Shown here piece after piece: positions 1 through 7,414 of a DNA stretch of 32,762 nt. Every line of letters begins with the position of its first letter. Position 1 is the stretch's first letter. The notes under the pieces are model-generated. The model had not been told where the DNA came from. It worked only from the letters and a program-made list of their open reading frames with translations, and ran no database searches. The translations under genes were made by a program, and so were the position numbers. The stretch is from Cellvibrionaceae bacterium (GTDB lineage: Bacteria > Pseudomonadota > Gammaproteobacteria > Pseudomonadales > Cellvibrionaceae), in NCBI GenBank assembly GCA_025800365.1, contig JAOXRT010000233.1:1-32762 (forward strand), given 5' to 3'.

Positions 1-1199
1 TCACGGGACTCTTCCAGTCGAAAAAAGGGTTTAAATATATTGTCGAGTTGACTTTCGGGTATACCTGGACCCTGATCTTCAATCTCAATGACGAGTTGCT
101 CATTATTTTGTCGTAGTCTTACTTCAATCTGCTTGTCACTCGGAGTGTACTTGCAGGCATTTCGAATAATGTTTTCAATGGACTGCGATAGAGCTAAGTG
201 GCTGCTGTTTTTCAGCGGGTCTACTGTATTGAGATGATAAAAGATTGAGTGTGTTGGAAATTCAAACCTGGCGTCCTCTACAATACTTTCAATTAGCGGA
301 GCGAGATCTACCGTATCCTTATTAAGTGTTGGCTTCTCGTTTTCTAACCAAGCAAGTGTTAGAGCTCCTTCGACTAGTTTTTTCATGACTTGCACTTCAG
401 CTTCGACGCGCGCGATAACTTCATCTCTTTGATGGCTGTCGAGACTCAGTTGAATTCTCGCCAGAGGAGTTCGTAGCTCGTGGGAAATGTCCTGAATCAG
501 CTGGCGTTGTTGAGCAATCGCCGCCGATACTTTCTCACCCATATCATCAAAACTGTATGCTAAAGCGGAAATTTCGTCCTGGCGGTGAGCCACTTTGGGA
601 TAAATCTTGGTGCTAAAGTCTCCTTCTGCGTAGCGTCGAGTGGCCCGCTCTAGCTTTTGAATGGGGGACAATAGGTAGCGGTATAGTACATAGCTGACTA
701 GCATGGCAAAGATGATCGGTAAAAATGTACGGCTGATGAAATAGAGTTCATTCCAAAAGGCCCCTGGCCGCATTCGTTGCGGTAATCTGATGAGTAAATG
801 GTAGCCCTTCGTTGCCAATGGGATATCCATTAAGGGGTTCTCGGAATGATAGAGGTGTATTGGGTACTGTATCGGTCGGCCAAAATGACCGCCGTCATAG
901 GGTGTGCTATCCCACTCTGTTGCAACTGTATCTTTGATGTCGACATGAATCACAGCAACCAGCGTATCTTCTTTTTGACTGAGTTGATCTTTCCAGTGTT
1001 GTAGCTTTTCTCTGTCTCCTGAATTGACGATGGTGTTGGCTTGTGTAGCAAATTCTTCTAGTTGCTTAATATGTTCTTCAGCGATGTAGCTAAACTGGGT
1101 TTCCGCGGCATTGTTTACTTCTGTCAATAGCCAATAGAAGGCTGTGATAAAAACCGCAATGCAAAGATTGATTTTCCCGAATAATTTAAGCTTAAACAC
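1..1199 (-). CDS. Sensor histidine kinase, PfeS-like, partial (C-terminus off window)
   Basis: Inner-membrane sensor kinase that would phosphorylate the overlapping OmpR-type regulator. Reading from a GTG at 1199 there is a first membrane segment at about residues 10-25, a periplasmic stretch to about 150, a second membrane segment at about 153-175, and a HAMP linker. The HisKA motif SHELRTPLAR follows with phospho-acceptor His240, then the N box (NIIRNACKYTP) and the G1 box (DQGPGIP). The window edge cuts it just after FKPFFRLEESR, before the G2 box. The start overlaps the regulator by 8 bp. An in-frame ATG at 1223 is an alternative, but only the GTG has an AGG at a suitable distance upstream. 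Location below a Fur-box-controlled TonB receptor resembles the PfeRS/PfeA arrangement of Pseudomonas (family knowledge). The signal sensed is not visible. Confidence 0.9.
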   Translation of the reverse strand, partial: MFKLKLFGKINLCIAVFITAFYWLLTEVNNAAETQFSYIAEEHIKQLEEFATQANTIVNSGDREKLQHWKDQLSQKEDTLVAVIHVDIKDTVATEWDSTPYDGGHFGRPIQYPIHLYHSENPLMDIPLATKGYHLLIRLPQRMRPGAFWNELYFISRTFLPIIFAMLVSYVLYRYLLSPIQKLERATRRYAEGDFSTKIYPKVAHRQDEISALAYSFDDMGEKVSAAIAQQRQLIQDISHELRTPLARIQLSLDSHQRDEVIARVEAEVQVMKKLVEGALTLAWLENEKPTLNKDTVDLAPLIESIVEDARFEFPTHSIFYHLNTVDPLKNSSHLALSQSIENIIRNACKYTPSDKQIEVRLRQNNEQLVIEIEDQGPGIPESQLDNIFKPFFRLEESR

Positions 1200-1845
1200 G
1201 GTGTAGCCTATAGCCTTTTCCATGAACGGTCTGTACGGCGATTTTGCAGTCATCTAAGGCAAATAGCTTTTTTCTTATTTTACTGATATGCATATCTAAA
1301 GAACGGTCGTATTGATTAAAGCTCTTTTGTAGAGCATGTCGATAAAGTAGCGGTTTACTTAGTGTCTGTTCAAAGTTATCTAGTAGCACGTTGACTATCT
1401 GGTTTTCAACAGGGGTTAGTTGTAATTTTTCACGCAGCGAATGGTCTATCTGCATGGAGTGGATATTGCTATCACTGTGATTTGTTGTCCTTCGTAAAAT
1501 GGCTTCAATTCTGAGAAGAAGCTCCTCTGTGCTGAAGGGTTTGGTGAGGTAGTCGTCAGCACCAGTTTTAAAGCCTTCGATTCTGTCTTGCTCTGCGCCT
1601 AGTGCGGTAAGAAGGATAACCGGTGTTTCACACAGCTCTCGCAGCTGGCTTAGGACTTGTAGGCCGTTAATTTTTGGCAGCATCACGTCGAGTAAAATTA
1701 GATCGAATGCCTGCTGCCGAATAGCTTCAAGACCTTGCTTACCGTCAAGACATGAACTGCATAGAAAGCCTTGCTCTTCCAACATGGCATACAATAATTG
1801 ATTGAGTTTGCTATCGTCTTCAATGATGAGAATGTGGCGAGGCAT
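1192..1845 (-). CDS. OmpR/PhoB-family response regulator, PfeR-like
   Basis: DNA-binding response regulator of 217 residues. The receiver domain spans residues 4-115, with acidic pocket Glu9/Asp10/Asp11, phospho-acceptor Asp53 in LILLDVMLP, and Lys102 in the LTKPF motif. A winged-helix Trans_reg_C domain fills about 130-217 (VHGKGYRL near the end). The frame stays open to a codon at 1908, but the ATG at 1845 (MPRHILIIEDD) is chosen. It starts exactly at the receiver fold, and the longer form would run into the upstream receptor's terminator at 1893-1916. The gene overlaps the kinase start, implying translational coupling. Being next to an iron-type receptor suggests it activates that receptor when its ligand is present; this is inference. 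Confidence 0.92.
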   Translation of the reverse strand: MPRHILIIEDDSKLNQLLYAMLEEQGFLCSSCLDGKQGLEAIRQQAFDLILLDVMLPKINGLQVLSQLRELCETPVILLTALGAEQDRIEGFKTGADDYLTKPFSTEELLLRIEAILRRTTNHSDSNIHSMQIDHSLREKLQLTPVENQIVNVLLDNFEQTLSKPLLYRHALQKSFNQYDRSLDMHISKIRKKLFALDDCKIAVQTVHGKGYRLHRV

Positions 1846-1892
1846 AAGCGTGTGTCTAGCTGTAAAAATACAAAAAATATCAAGGACCAAAT

Positions 1893-1916
1893 CAAAAAAG
1901 CCCGGCATGGCCGGGC
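1893..1916 (-). terminator. Rho-independent terminator after the TonB receptor gene
   Basis: A perfect 7-bp stem (GCCCGGC at 1900-1906, GCCGGGC at 1910-1916) with a 3-nt loop is followed, on the minus strand, by six T (the A run at 1894-1899). It lies 22 bp past the receptor stop and before the regulator start, so it separates or attenuates transcription between receptor and two-component genes. Confidence 0.85.
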
Positions 1917-1937
1917 AAGTATCCTACGGAGGAGAAT

Positions 1938-3848
1938 CTAGAACTTGTAGGCAAGTGTCAAGCGCAAGTCTCGTCCAGGCTCGGGCAAACCAATGGTTCG
2001 CTGTGAATCTGGGTCGTAGCCAAAGGTGCCATGGTCGAGATAGTATTTATCTAAGGCGTTGCTGACGGTCAGATTTACAGACAGCTGCTCATCTCCCATC
2101 GGTAGCCATTCGAGGTAAACGTCTTGGGTATTGAATGCTGGTTTGGGTATATAGCCTTCTTGGACATCATCCATTTCTTGAACAAATCGACCGCTCCAGC
2201 CTAACTCTAGGTTTTGTTCCGGGAAGCGGTAATTGGCGTTAATGACCAGTGTGTCACCAAAAGAGGTGCCTATACCCAGATTTCCATCATCTAATGGTTG
2301 GCCGTCAAGCTCAGGCTCGTTTCGCGAGTAACTCATGCTAAGTTCGGCTTGTGACCAGCTCTTGGCAATATGCAAAGCAAAGCCTTTGGTCACTAGGTTA
2401 CCAGCATTCCCAAAGAAGCGACCGGTCGCTCGAGTACCTACTGTGCCAACAACATCTTCAATTTCACTGCGATATACTTCGAGGCTGCCGCGCACACTGT
2501 CGCCTTGGTACTGCAGTGATATCTCTGCGTTGTTGGCCTTCTCTTCTTTTAGATCTGGGTGGTTTGCACGAAAACCAATCAAGTAGGCTTCCTTAATTTT
2601 TTGGCCTCGAAGAGCTGTCGAGTAGCCTAAACGAACAGACCAAGCGTCATCCAATTTGTATTCGATATTGGCATTCGGGCTAAAGCCGCTGGCAGAGAAA
2701 CTTTGCTGATCAACATCATCCAAGCTGTATCGATCGTAGCGCAAGCCATAGCTGATGCTTATGGTATCGTTAAGTTCGAACAGGTCCTGAACATACAAGC
2801 CGTATACTTTCGCATCTTCTTCAATGTTTGGATTGATGTAATAACCCCTATCATCGCGGTATTCCACACCGTAGGTTAACTGATGATCACCTACTTGGCT
2901 GCTATTACGTATATTCAAGCCATAACTTTCCACTCCGGCGCCTTCATCAAAGCTTGGGTCGCGTTGGTTGAGGTAGTTATCGGTTTTAAATGCGCTGATT
3001 TTTAAGTCGATTAGATCGCTTTGTGAATCGTGTTCGTAATTAACTGTGGTTGTTTCACGACGACTAACTTGATCGGTGGTTTGGTTCCAAGGTGCATCGT
3101 AGAAGTGCGGTCGCAGATTGCGTCGACCATCATCGTAACGCCTTTCATGGCTCAAGCTAATTTTATGGCCCTCGACAATTTCGCCGCTTAGCTTCAATAG
3201 CCCAAGTTCTTGCTCGGTACTGGTATTGGCTAAAGTGTTGCCGCGCCCGTCTTCGATTTCATTGGTGTCGTTGCGGCCTAAAATTAGCAGTCCACTCCAA
3301 TTATCATTGATGCGCCCATACAGGTTTAGGCTCGCTTTGTAGCCTTCGGTATTACTGTAATAGCCTGTTTTGATTAGGGCACCAAAGTCTTCCCCTGGGC
3401 GAAGTAAATCCTCAGCATCTTTTGTTTCAAAGCGGATGGCGCCTCCAAGTGCTCCAGGGCCGTCAAGTGCTGTACCAGCACCTGCCTTAAGTTCAGCCTG
3501 CTTAAGTAGTTCTGGCTCAATAGACAAGCGACCTTGGTGGTGGAATAAATAGCCTGCCTGAGTCGCGCCATCAACACTTACATTGAGGTTGGTATCTTCG
3601 ATACCGCGGACATAGATCTTTTGGGCAATACCAAAAGATCCTCCGACAGTAATACTTGGTTGATCCCTAAAGATATCTTCAAGGTCATTGGCTTGCTTTT
3701 TCTGTATGTCGGTCAAATCGACGATGCTGACACCGTTTAAGCGATGACCTTCGACTTCAATAACTTCCATTTCCTCAGCGTATAAGCCTTGGCTGGCCAA
3801 AGTGATGGCCAGTGCTAAGGCTTTGGATGGATGGGCAGATAAATGCAT
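1938..3848 (-). CDS. Fur-regulated TonB-dependent outer-membrane receptor (iron compound uptake)
   Basis: Outer-membrane gated channel of 636 residues, energised by TonB. The start at 3848 (MHLSAHPSKALALA) gives a signal peptide of about 24 residues ending GLYA|EE and is preceded by a purine-rich GAGTGAGAAAG. The open frame extends to 3887, but that would run through the Fur box. A TonB-box-like segment (MEVIEVEG) follows the signal. The plug domain covers about residues 40-150 (QKIYVRGIEDTN, GPGALGGAIRFET), and the rest is a beta barrel ending in LRLTLAYKF, a typical outer-membrane C-terminal signature. The Fur operator immediately upstream argues for an iron cargo. A catecholate siderophore would fit the PfeA-like context; haem cannot be excluded. 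Exact ligand unknown. Confidence 0.9.
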   Translation of the reverse strand: MHLSAHPSKALALAITLASQGLYAEEMEVIEVEGHRLNGVSIVDLTDIQKKQANDLEDIFRDQPSITVGGSFGIAQKIYVRGIEDTNLNVSVDGATQAGYLFHHQGRLSIEPELLKQAELKAGAGTALDGPGALGGAIRFETKDAEDLLRPGEDFGALIKTGYYSNTEGYKASLNLYGRINDNWSGLLILGRNDTNEIEDGRGNTLANTSTEQELGLLKLSGEIVEGHKISLSHERRYDDGRRNLRPHFYDAPWNQTTDQVSRRETTTVNYEHDSQSDLIDLKISAFKTDNYLNQRDPSFDEGAGVESYGLNIRNSSQVGDHQLTYGVEYRDDRGYYINPNIEEDAKVYGLYVQDLFELNDTISISYGLRYDRYSLDDVDQQSFSASGFSPNANIEYKLDDAWSVRLGYSTALRGQKIKEAYLIGFRANHPDLKEEKANNAEISLQYQGDSVRGSLEVYRSEIEDVVGTVGTRATGRFFGNAGNLVTKGFALHIAKSWSQAELSMSYSRNEPELDGQPLDDGNLGIGTSFGDTLVINANYRFPEQNLELGWSGRFVQEMDDVQEGYIPKPAFNTQDVYLEWLPMGDEQLSVNLTVSNALDKYYLDHGTFGYDPDSQRTIGLPEPGRDLRLTLAYKF

Positions 3849-3867
3849 TGCTTTCTCACTCTTAATG

Positions 3868-3890
3868 GTAATGATATCGATTATCATTAC
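3868..3890 (-). promoter_or_regulatory. Fur box upstream of the TonB receptor
   Basis: Inverted repeat with perfect 9-bp arms GTAATGATA and TATCATTAC around a 5-nt centre. It closely matches the known Fur consensus (GATAATGATAATCATTATC). It begins 20 bp upstream of the chosen receptor ATG and covers a GATAAT that could be the minus-strand -10 element, so Fe-Fur binding should repress the receptor. Confidence 0.88.
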
Positions 3891-4078
3891 ACTTGTGGTT
3901 GAAAGCCAGTAGATTTACAAATTTTACAAAGCTAGTGGTCGCTATATTGCGACTTAGCTGGCTGGTTGAAGGGGGCTTGGCGTGATAATGTTGTACTAGG
4001 TGCAATTACGTATAAATTACTGTCCTTAAATCAACCATTTTGGAACGGACAATAAACAAGATGCGCGTGGATTAATGT

Positions 4079-5605
4079 ATGAATACTAGCCACTCAGCTA
4101 ATGTGGTACTGAGCGAGTTGGAGCAGTACCAGCTTGCCGCTAAATACTCTCGAGACATGATATCTACCCACACCTGGGACGATTGGATACATACCAGCGT
4201 CAATCCGGCTGTGACCGAAGTGTTGGGCTATAGCAAAGAAGAAATGCTCGGGTTGAGTACTTTTGATTTCTGGCACCCAGATGATGTTGAGCTGTGTTTA
4301 AAGAACTGTGATCAGCGCGGCCCGGTACAAGCGAATATGCCGATGCGTTTTCGCATGCGTCATAAAAACGGGCATTATATTTACGTAGAATGCGCACGCC
4401 GTGCCATACGTGATAAACACAGTGGTGAAATTCAAGGCCTGTTATGTGTCACTCGCGATGTCTCTCAGCAGGTACGTACTGAGCAGCTAAATCAGCGTTT
4501 AGTTAAAGTGGTTGAATCATCCTCAGATTTAATCTTATTTTTCTCTCCCGATTATAAGTTAAGTTACGCCAATCGTTCGGCTATGCATTATTTTGACATT
4601 GCCGATTGCGGTGAGGTAGGAATGCTTTACGATCTATTGCCGGGTATGGATCGACAGGCCTTTCGTCGAGCTGTCGATGTGGCACGAGCGGAGGGGCATT
4701 GGAAAGGGCAGATAGGTTTTAGTTGGTTTGATGGTTACCAGCAGGTGTTGATCCACGAACTTATTTATCATGATCATATCGATGGAAACTATTTTTCCAT
4801 GATTGCTCGAGATGTTAGCGAGCAGCGCCGCGCTGAAGCTGAGGTTATGGGGCATCGTAAAAAGCTGCTTAAGTTTCAACGCCTGATGTCGGCTAGTGAG
4901 TTAGGCGCCAGTATCGCCCATGAGCTAAACCAGCCGATAGCGGCAATTATTAATTTTTGCCATGGTGCATTAACTCGTTTAAATAAGAAAGATGCTCAGA
5001 AAGAGCAGGTGTCTGAGCAAGCTTTGCAAGCGATATCGACACAGGCAGAGCGTGCAGCAAATGTCATTCGGCGGGTGCGCAGTTTGGTGAATAAGACTTC
5101 TTACCAAGATGTAAATTTTAACTTGGGTGAGGTATGCCAGAGTTTGATGCAGGTATTAAACCCAGAGCTAGAGCAGCGTAATATAGAGTTGTTTGAGGAC
5201 TATGCTGCGCAGGCTTGGGTGCGGGCCGATAAGGTTCAGATAGAACAATTGCTGACTAACTTAGTAATCAATGCTGGGGAGAGCTTGGAAGAGTCCACAC
5301 AGAAGGTCAAAAACCTTTCAATCTCAGTGCTTGATAATGGTGACTCTTGGCGCTTATCAGTGATCGACAATTGTCGAGCACCGCTACCCAATACAGAGCA
5401 GGTTTTTGAGGCTTATTATTCCTCTAAGGATCAAGGTTTGGGGATTGGTTTATCTATGTGTAAATCAATTGCAGAGGCAAATTCGGGACAAGTTTGGATG
5501 GAGTCTCGAGCCGATGGCCTGCCGGGAGCAGCCTTGTACTTAACCTTACCCAAACAAGCTGTGCCGTCACAGCAGAAACAAATACTACAGGAAGAGAAGG
5601 TTTAA
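4079..5605 (+). CDS. Cytoplasmic PAS-PAS sensor histidine kinase (FixL/DctS-like)
   Basis: A 508-residue kinase without membrane segments. PAS domain 1 covers about residues 20-128 (GYSKEEMLGLSTFDFWHPDD) and PAS 2 about 140-250. The HisKA motif IAHELNQPIAAI has phospho-acceptor His281. The ATPase domain shows the N box LLTNLVINAGES (391-402) and the G2 box GLGIGL (453-458). The usual G1 DxGxG is replaced by DNCRAP at 430-435, so both glycines are missing. It is followed after 4 bp by a FixJ-type regulator, its obvious partner. HELNQP is typical of FixL/DctS-type kinases (family knowledge). No haem-binding or other ligand signature is certain, so the stimulus is unknown; control of the downstream acid-catabolism genes is a plausible guess. 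Confidence 0.92.
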   Translation: MNTSHSANVVLSELEQYQLAAKYSRDMISTHTWDDWIHTSVNPAVTEVLGYSKEEMLGLSTFDFWHPDDVELCLKNCDQRGPVQANMPMRFRMRHKNGHYIYVECARRAIRDKHSGEIQGLLCVTRDVSQQVRTEQLNQRLVKVVESSSDLILFFSPDYKLSYANRSAMHYFDIADCGEVGMLYDLLPGMDRQAFRRAVDVARAEGHWKGQIGFSWFDGYQQVLIHELIYHDHIDGNYFSMIARDVSEQRRAEAEVMGHRKKLLKFQRLMSASELGASIAHELNQPIAAIINFCHGALTRLNKKDAQKEQVSEQALQAISTQAERAANVIRRVRSLVNKTSYQDVNFNLGEVCQSLMQVLNPELEQRNIELFEDYAAQAWVRADKVQIEQLLTNLVINAGESLEESTQKVKNLSISVLDNGDSWRLSVIDNCRAPLPNTEQVFEAYYSSKDQGLGIGLSMCKSIAEANSGQVWMESRADGLPGAALYLTLPKQAVPSQQKQILQEEKV

Positions 5606-5609
5606 TCTC

Positions 5610-6221
5610 ATGGCGACAAATGCCTATATTGTTGATGATGATAAAGGGTTTAGAGAGTCTTTGGTTTGGTTGCTAAATGGCGTAGATGTCCCAAGCCAAG
5701 AGTTTGCGAGCGCTGAAGAGTTCTTAGAAGACTATGATGGTGGTACAGGCTGCTTGCTACTGGATATCAGAATGGGTGGCATCAGTGGTTTGGATCTTCA
5801 GGCTAAGCTGCAGCAGAAGGAGTTGGCCTTACCGGTTATTATTTTAACAGGGCATGGTGATGTGCCCTTAGCGGTAAAAGCTATGCAAAATGGTGCCTTA
5901 GACTTTATTGAGAAGCCGTTCAATGGTGAAGAGTTGATCAAAAAGATTAAACGAGCTATGAAGCTTGCACGTCAAGAAGAAAAGCTCCTAAAGAGAAAAT
6001 CTCAATATAATGCACTTTGGCATAGCTTAAGCGGTCGTGAGCGGGACGTTTACAAGTTGATTGTGCAGGGGAAATCCAATAAGGAGATGGCTGAAGACCT
6101 TGGTATCAGTGTACGTACCCTAGAAATTCACCGTTTGCGAGTGTTGAAGAAAATGGAAGTTAAAAACGCGGTTGAATTAAGTCAGCTTAATGAACAATTA
6201 CAGACCGCGAGTTTAATTTAG
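5610..6221 (+). CDS. FixJ/NarL-type response regulator
   Basis: Two-domain DNA-binding regulator of 203 residues. The receiver covers residues 4-118, with Asp10/Asp11, phospho-acceptor Asp52 in LLLDIRM, the conserved ILTGHGD after strand 4, and Lys102 in EKPF. A LuxR-type helix-turn-helix covers about 138-198 (LSGRERDVYKLIVQGKSNKE, then VRTLEIHRLRVLKKM). A purine-rich GGAAGAGAAGG in the end of the kinase gene serves as ribosome site, so the two genes are co-translated. The GHGDVPLAVKAMQNGALDF stretch is typical of FixJ/DctR/TtrR-like regulators. Targets cannot be read from the sequence; the adjacent AraC/CoA-ligase region is a candidate. Confidence 0.95.
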   Translation: MATNAYIVDDDKGFRESLVWLLNGVDVPSQEFASAEEFLEDYDGGTGCLLLDIRMGGISGLDLQAKLQQKELALPVIILTGHGDVPLAVKAMQNGALDFIEKPFNGEELIKKIKRAMKLARQEEKLLKRKSQYNALWHSLSGRERDVYKLIVQGKSNKEMAEDLGISVRTLEIHRLRVLKKMEVKNAVELSQLNEQLQTASLI

Positions 6222-6232
6222 CACATCACTGC

Positions 6233-7300
6233 TTATTGGCGTTTTGGCTTGTCAATTAGCTTGCGAAATTGTAATGGCGAGCGGTTGGTCCAGCGTCTAA
6301 AACTACGGGCAAAATTACTGGCGCTGGAAAACCCGAGTTGTTCGCCAATAGCTACGATACTGTGTTGTTTCTGTCTGATGAGTACCATTGCGTGTTCGCG
6401 GCGTACATCGTCAAGCAGTTCATTAAAACAGGTACCGCGTTGCTGAAGTTGACGCTGCATACTGCGTGTACTCAGATGGAGTTTTTTCGCTAAACGCTCT
6501 TGTTGAATCTTTCCCTCGGGCAAGTCCTCTTCAATAAGCTGCCTTAAGCTGTGAATAAGATCCTTTTGATCTTGTTGAGAGATATAGCTTTCCACTAGGA
6601 TTTCGAGCTTTTGCTTTAACCCAGCATTACCGTGGCGAATTGCTTTTTCCATGTCCTGGTGGGAAATTTGGATTTCGATGCCTTCGTGCCCATACTCTAT
6701 AGGGCAGCGATAATAGTCTAGATAGGCATCCTGCCGCTTTGGCTTGCGGATAGGTAATAGAACTTTGAGCGGCTTAAAATTATCGCCAGCATGTATACGA
6801 CAAACTTTAATGATTGCAGCAACGGTAGCATCCAGCGCAATAGGGTTTGAGCTTGCTTGCCCAAGCTTGTCTCGGTGCAAGCGGCTTTGATAGCTATAAT
6901 ATTGCTCATGCTCTTGTAAGCGGTTATAGCCCGCCGTTGAAAACATGGCTCCATATTTGACCCAACTTTCAAATTGATCTTTTAAACTATCACAGCAGCA
7001 AAGTAATAAGCCGAGGGTATTGAAGCTACTGGGGTGTGCTTTGGCTCCGGTGTGCAGGCCAAAGGCCTCATCTTGCGTGTTTGATTTTCCAAGTTGCCAA
7101 AGCTTTCCCATTAATTTGGCGCTGACTCTATTATCGCTGTAGCGGGCGAAATCTGAGCTGATTCCCACTTCTTTGAGTATGATATTGCTGTCGCAATTGT
7201 AGCTTTCTATAGATTCCACAAATAAGGAAAGCCAGCTATTTATGACCGTATATTCTGAAATTTCAGCCTTTTTTGTATCAGAGGGGGTTTTCATATTCAC
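6233..7300 (-). CDS. AraC-family transcriptional regulator
   Basis: A 355-residue regulator. Residues about 25-215 resemble the AraC-type arabinose-binding-like sensing domain (PF12625 type: GLHTGAKAHPSSFNTLGLLL, then a long alpha/beta region). The C-terminal double helix-turn-helix occupies about 262-348, with recognition helices around 267-287 (LAKKLHLSTRSMQRQLQ) and 317-339 (IGEQLGFSSASNFARSFRRW), ending in the usual SPLQFRK. The start may be the ATG at 7300 or the second ATG at 7294. It is divergent from the CoA ligase operon across 114 bp and converges on the FixJ-type gene with 11 bp between stops. By location it most likely controls the CoA ligase/permease/hydratase operon in response to an acid or acyl-CoA; the effector is unknown. 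Confidence 0.93.
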   Translation of the reverse strand: MNMKTPSDTKKAEISEYTVINSWLSLFVESIESYNCDSNIILKEVGISSDFARYSDNRVSAKLMGKLWQLGKSNTQDEAFGLHTGAKAHPSSFNTLGLLLCCCDSLKDQFESWVKYGAMFSTAGYNRLQEHEQYYSYQSRLHRDKLGQASSNPIALDATVAAIIKVCRIHAGDNFKPLKVLLPIRKPKRQDAYLDYYRCPIEYGHEGIEIQISHQDMEKAIRHGNAGLKQKLEILVESYISQQDQKDLIHSLRQLIEEDLPEGKIQQERLAKKLHLSTRSMQRQLQQRGTCFNELLDDVRREHAMVLIRQKQHSIVAIGEQLGFSSASNFARSFRRWTNRSPLQFRKLIDKPKRQ

Positions 7301-7380
7301 TTGGATTTAATTCGGTGACGTAATTTGAATCATTTTTGGCGCGAGATGAGGGGTTGTCAAGTCGTGATTCGAGTAATCTT

Positions 7381-7406
7381 GTAGCCGTTGATTAAATAAA
7401 GGCTAC
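7381..7406 (+). promoter_or_regulatory. Small inverted repeat in the divergent araC-like/CoA-ligase promoter region
   Basis: Arms GTAGCC (7381-7386) and GGCTAC (7401-7406) flank an AT-rich 14-nt centre, ending 8 bp before the ligase ATG. It could be an operator or a weak mRNA hairpin near the ribosome site. Arms of 6 bp can arise by chance. Confidence 0.25.
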
Positions 7407-7414
7407 TTGTACCG

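Noticed and set aside
1846-1908. Longer N-terminus for the OmpR-type regulator
   Set aside because: It would include the terminator hairpin of the receptor gene and adds a hydrophobic stretch not found in such regulators.
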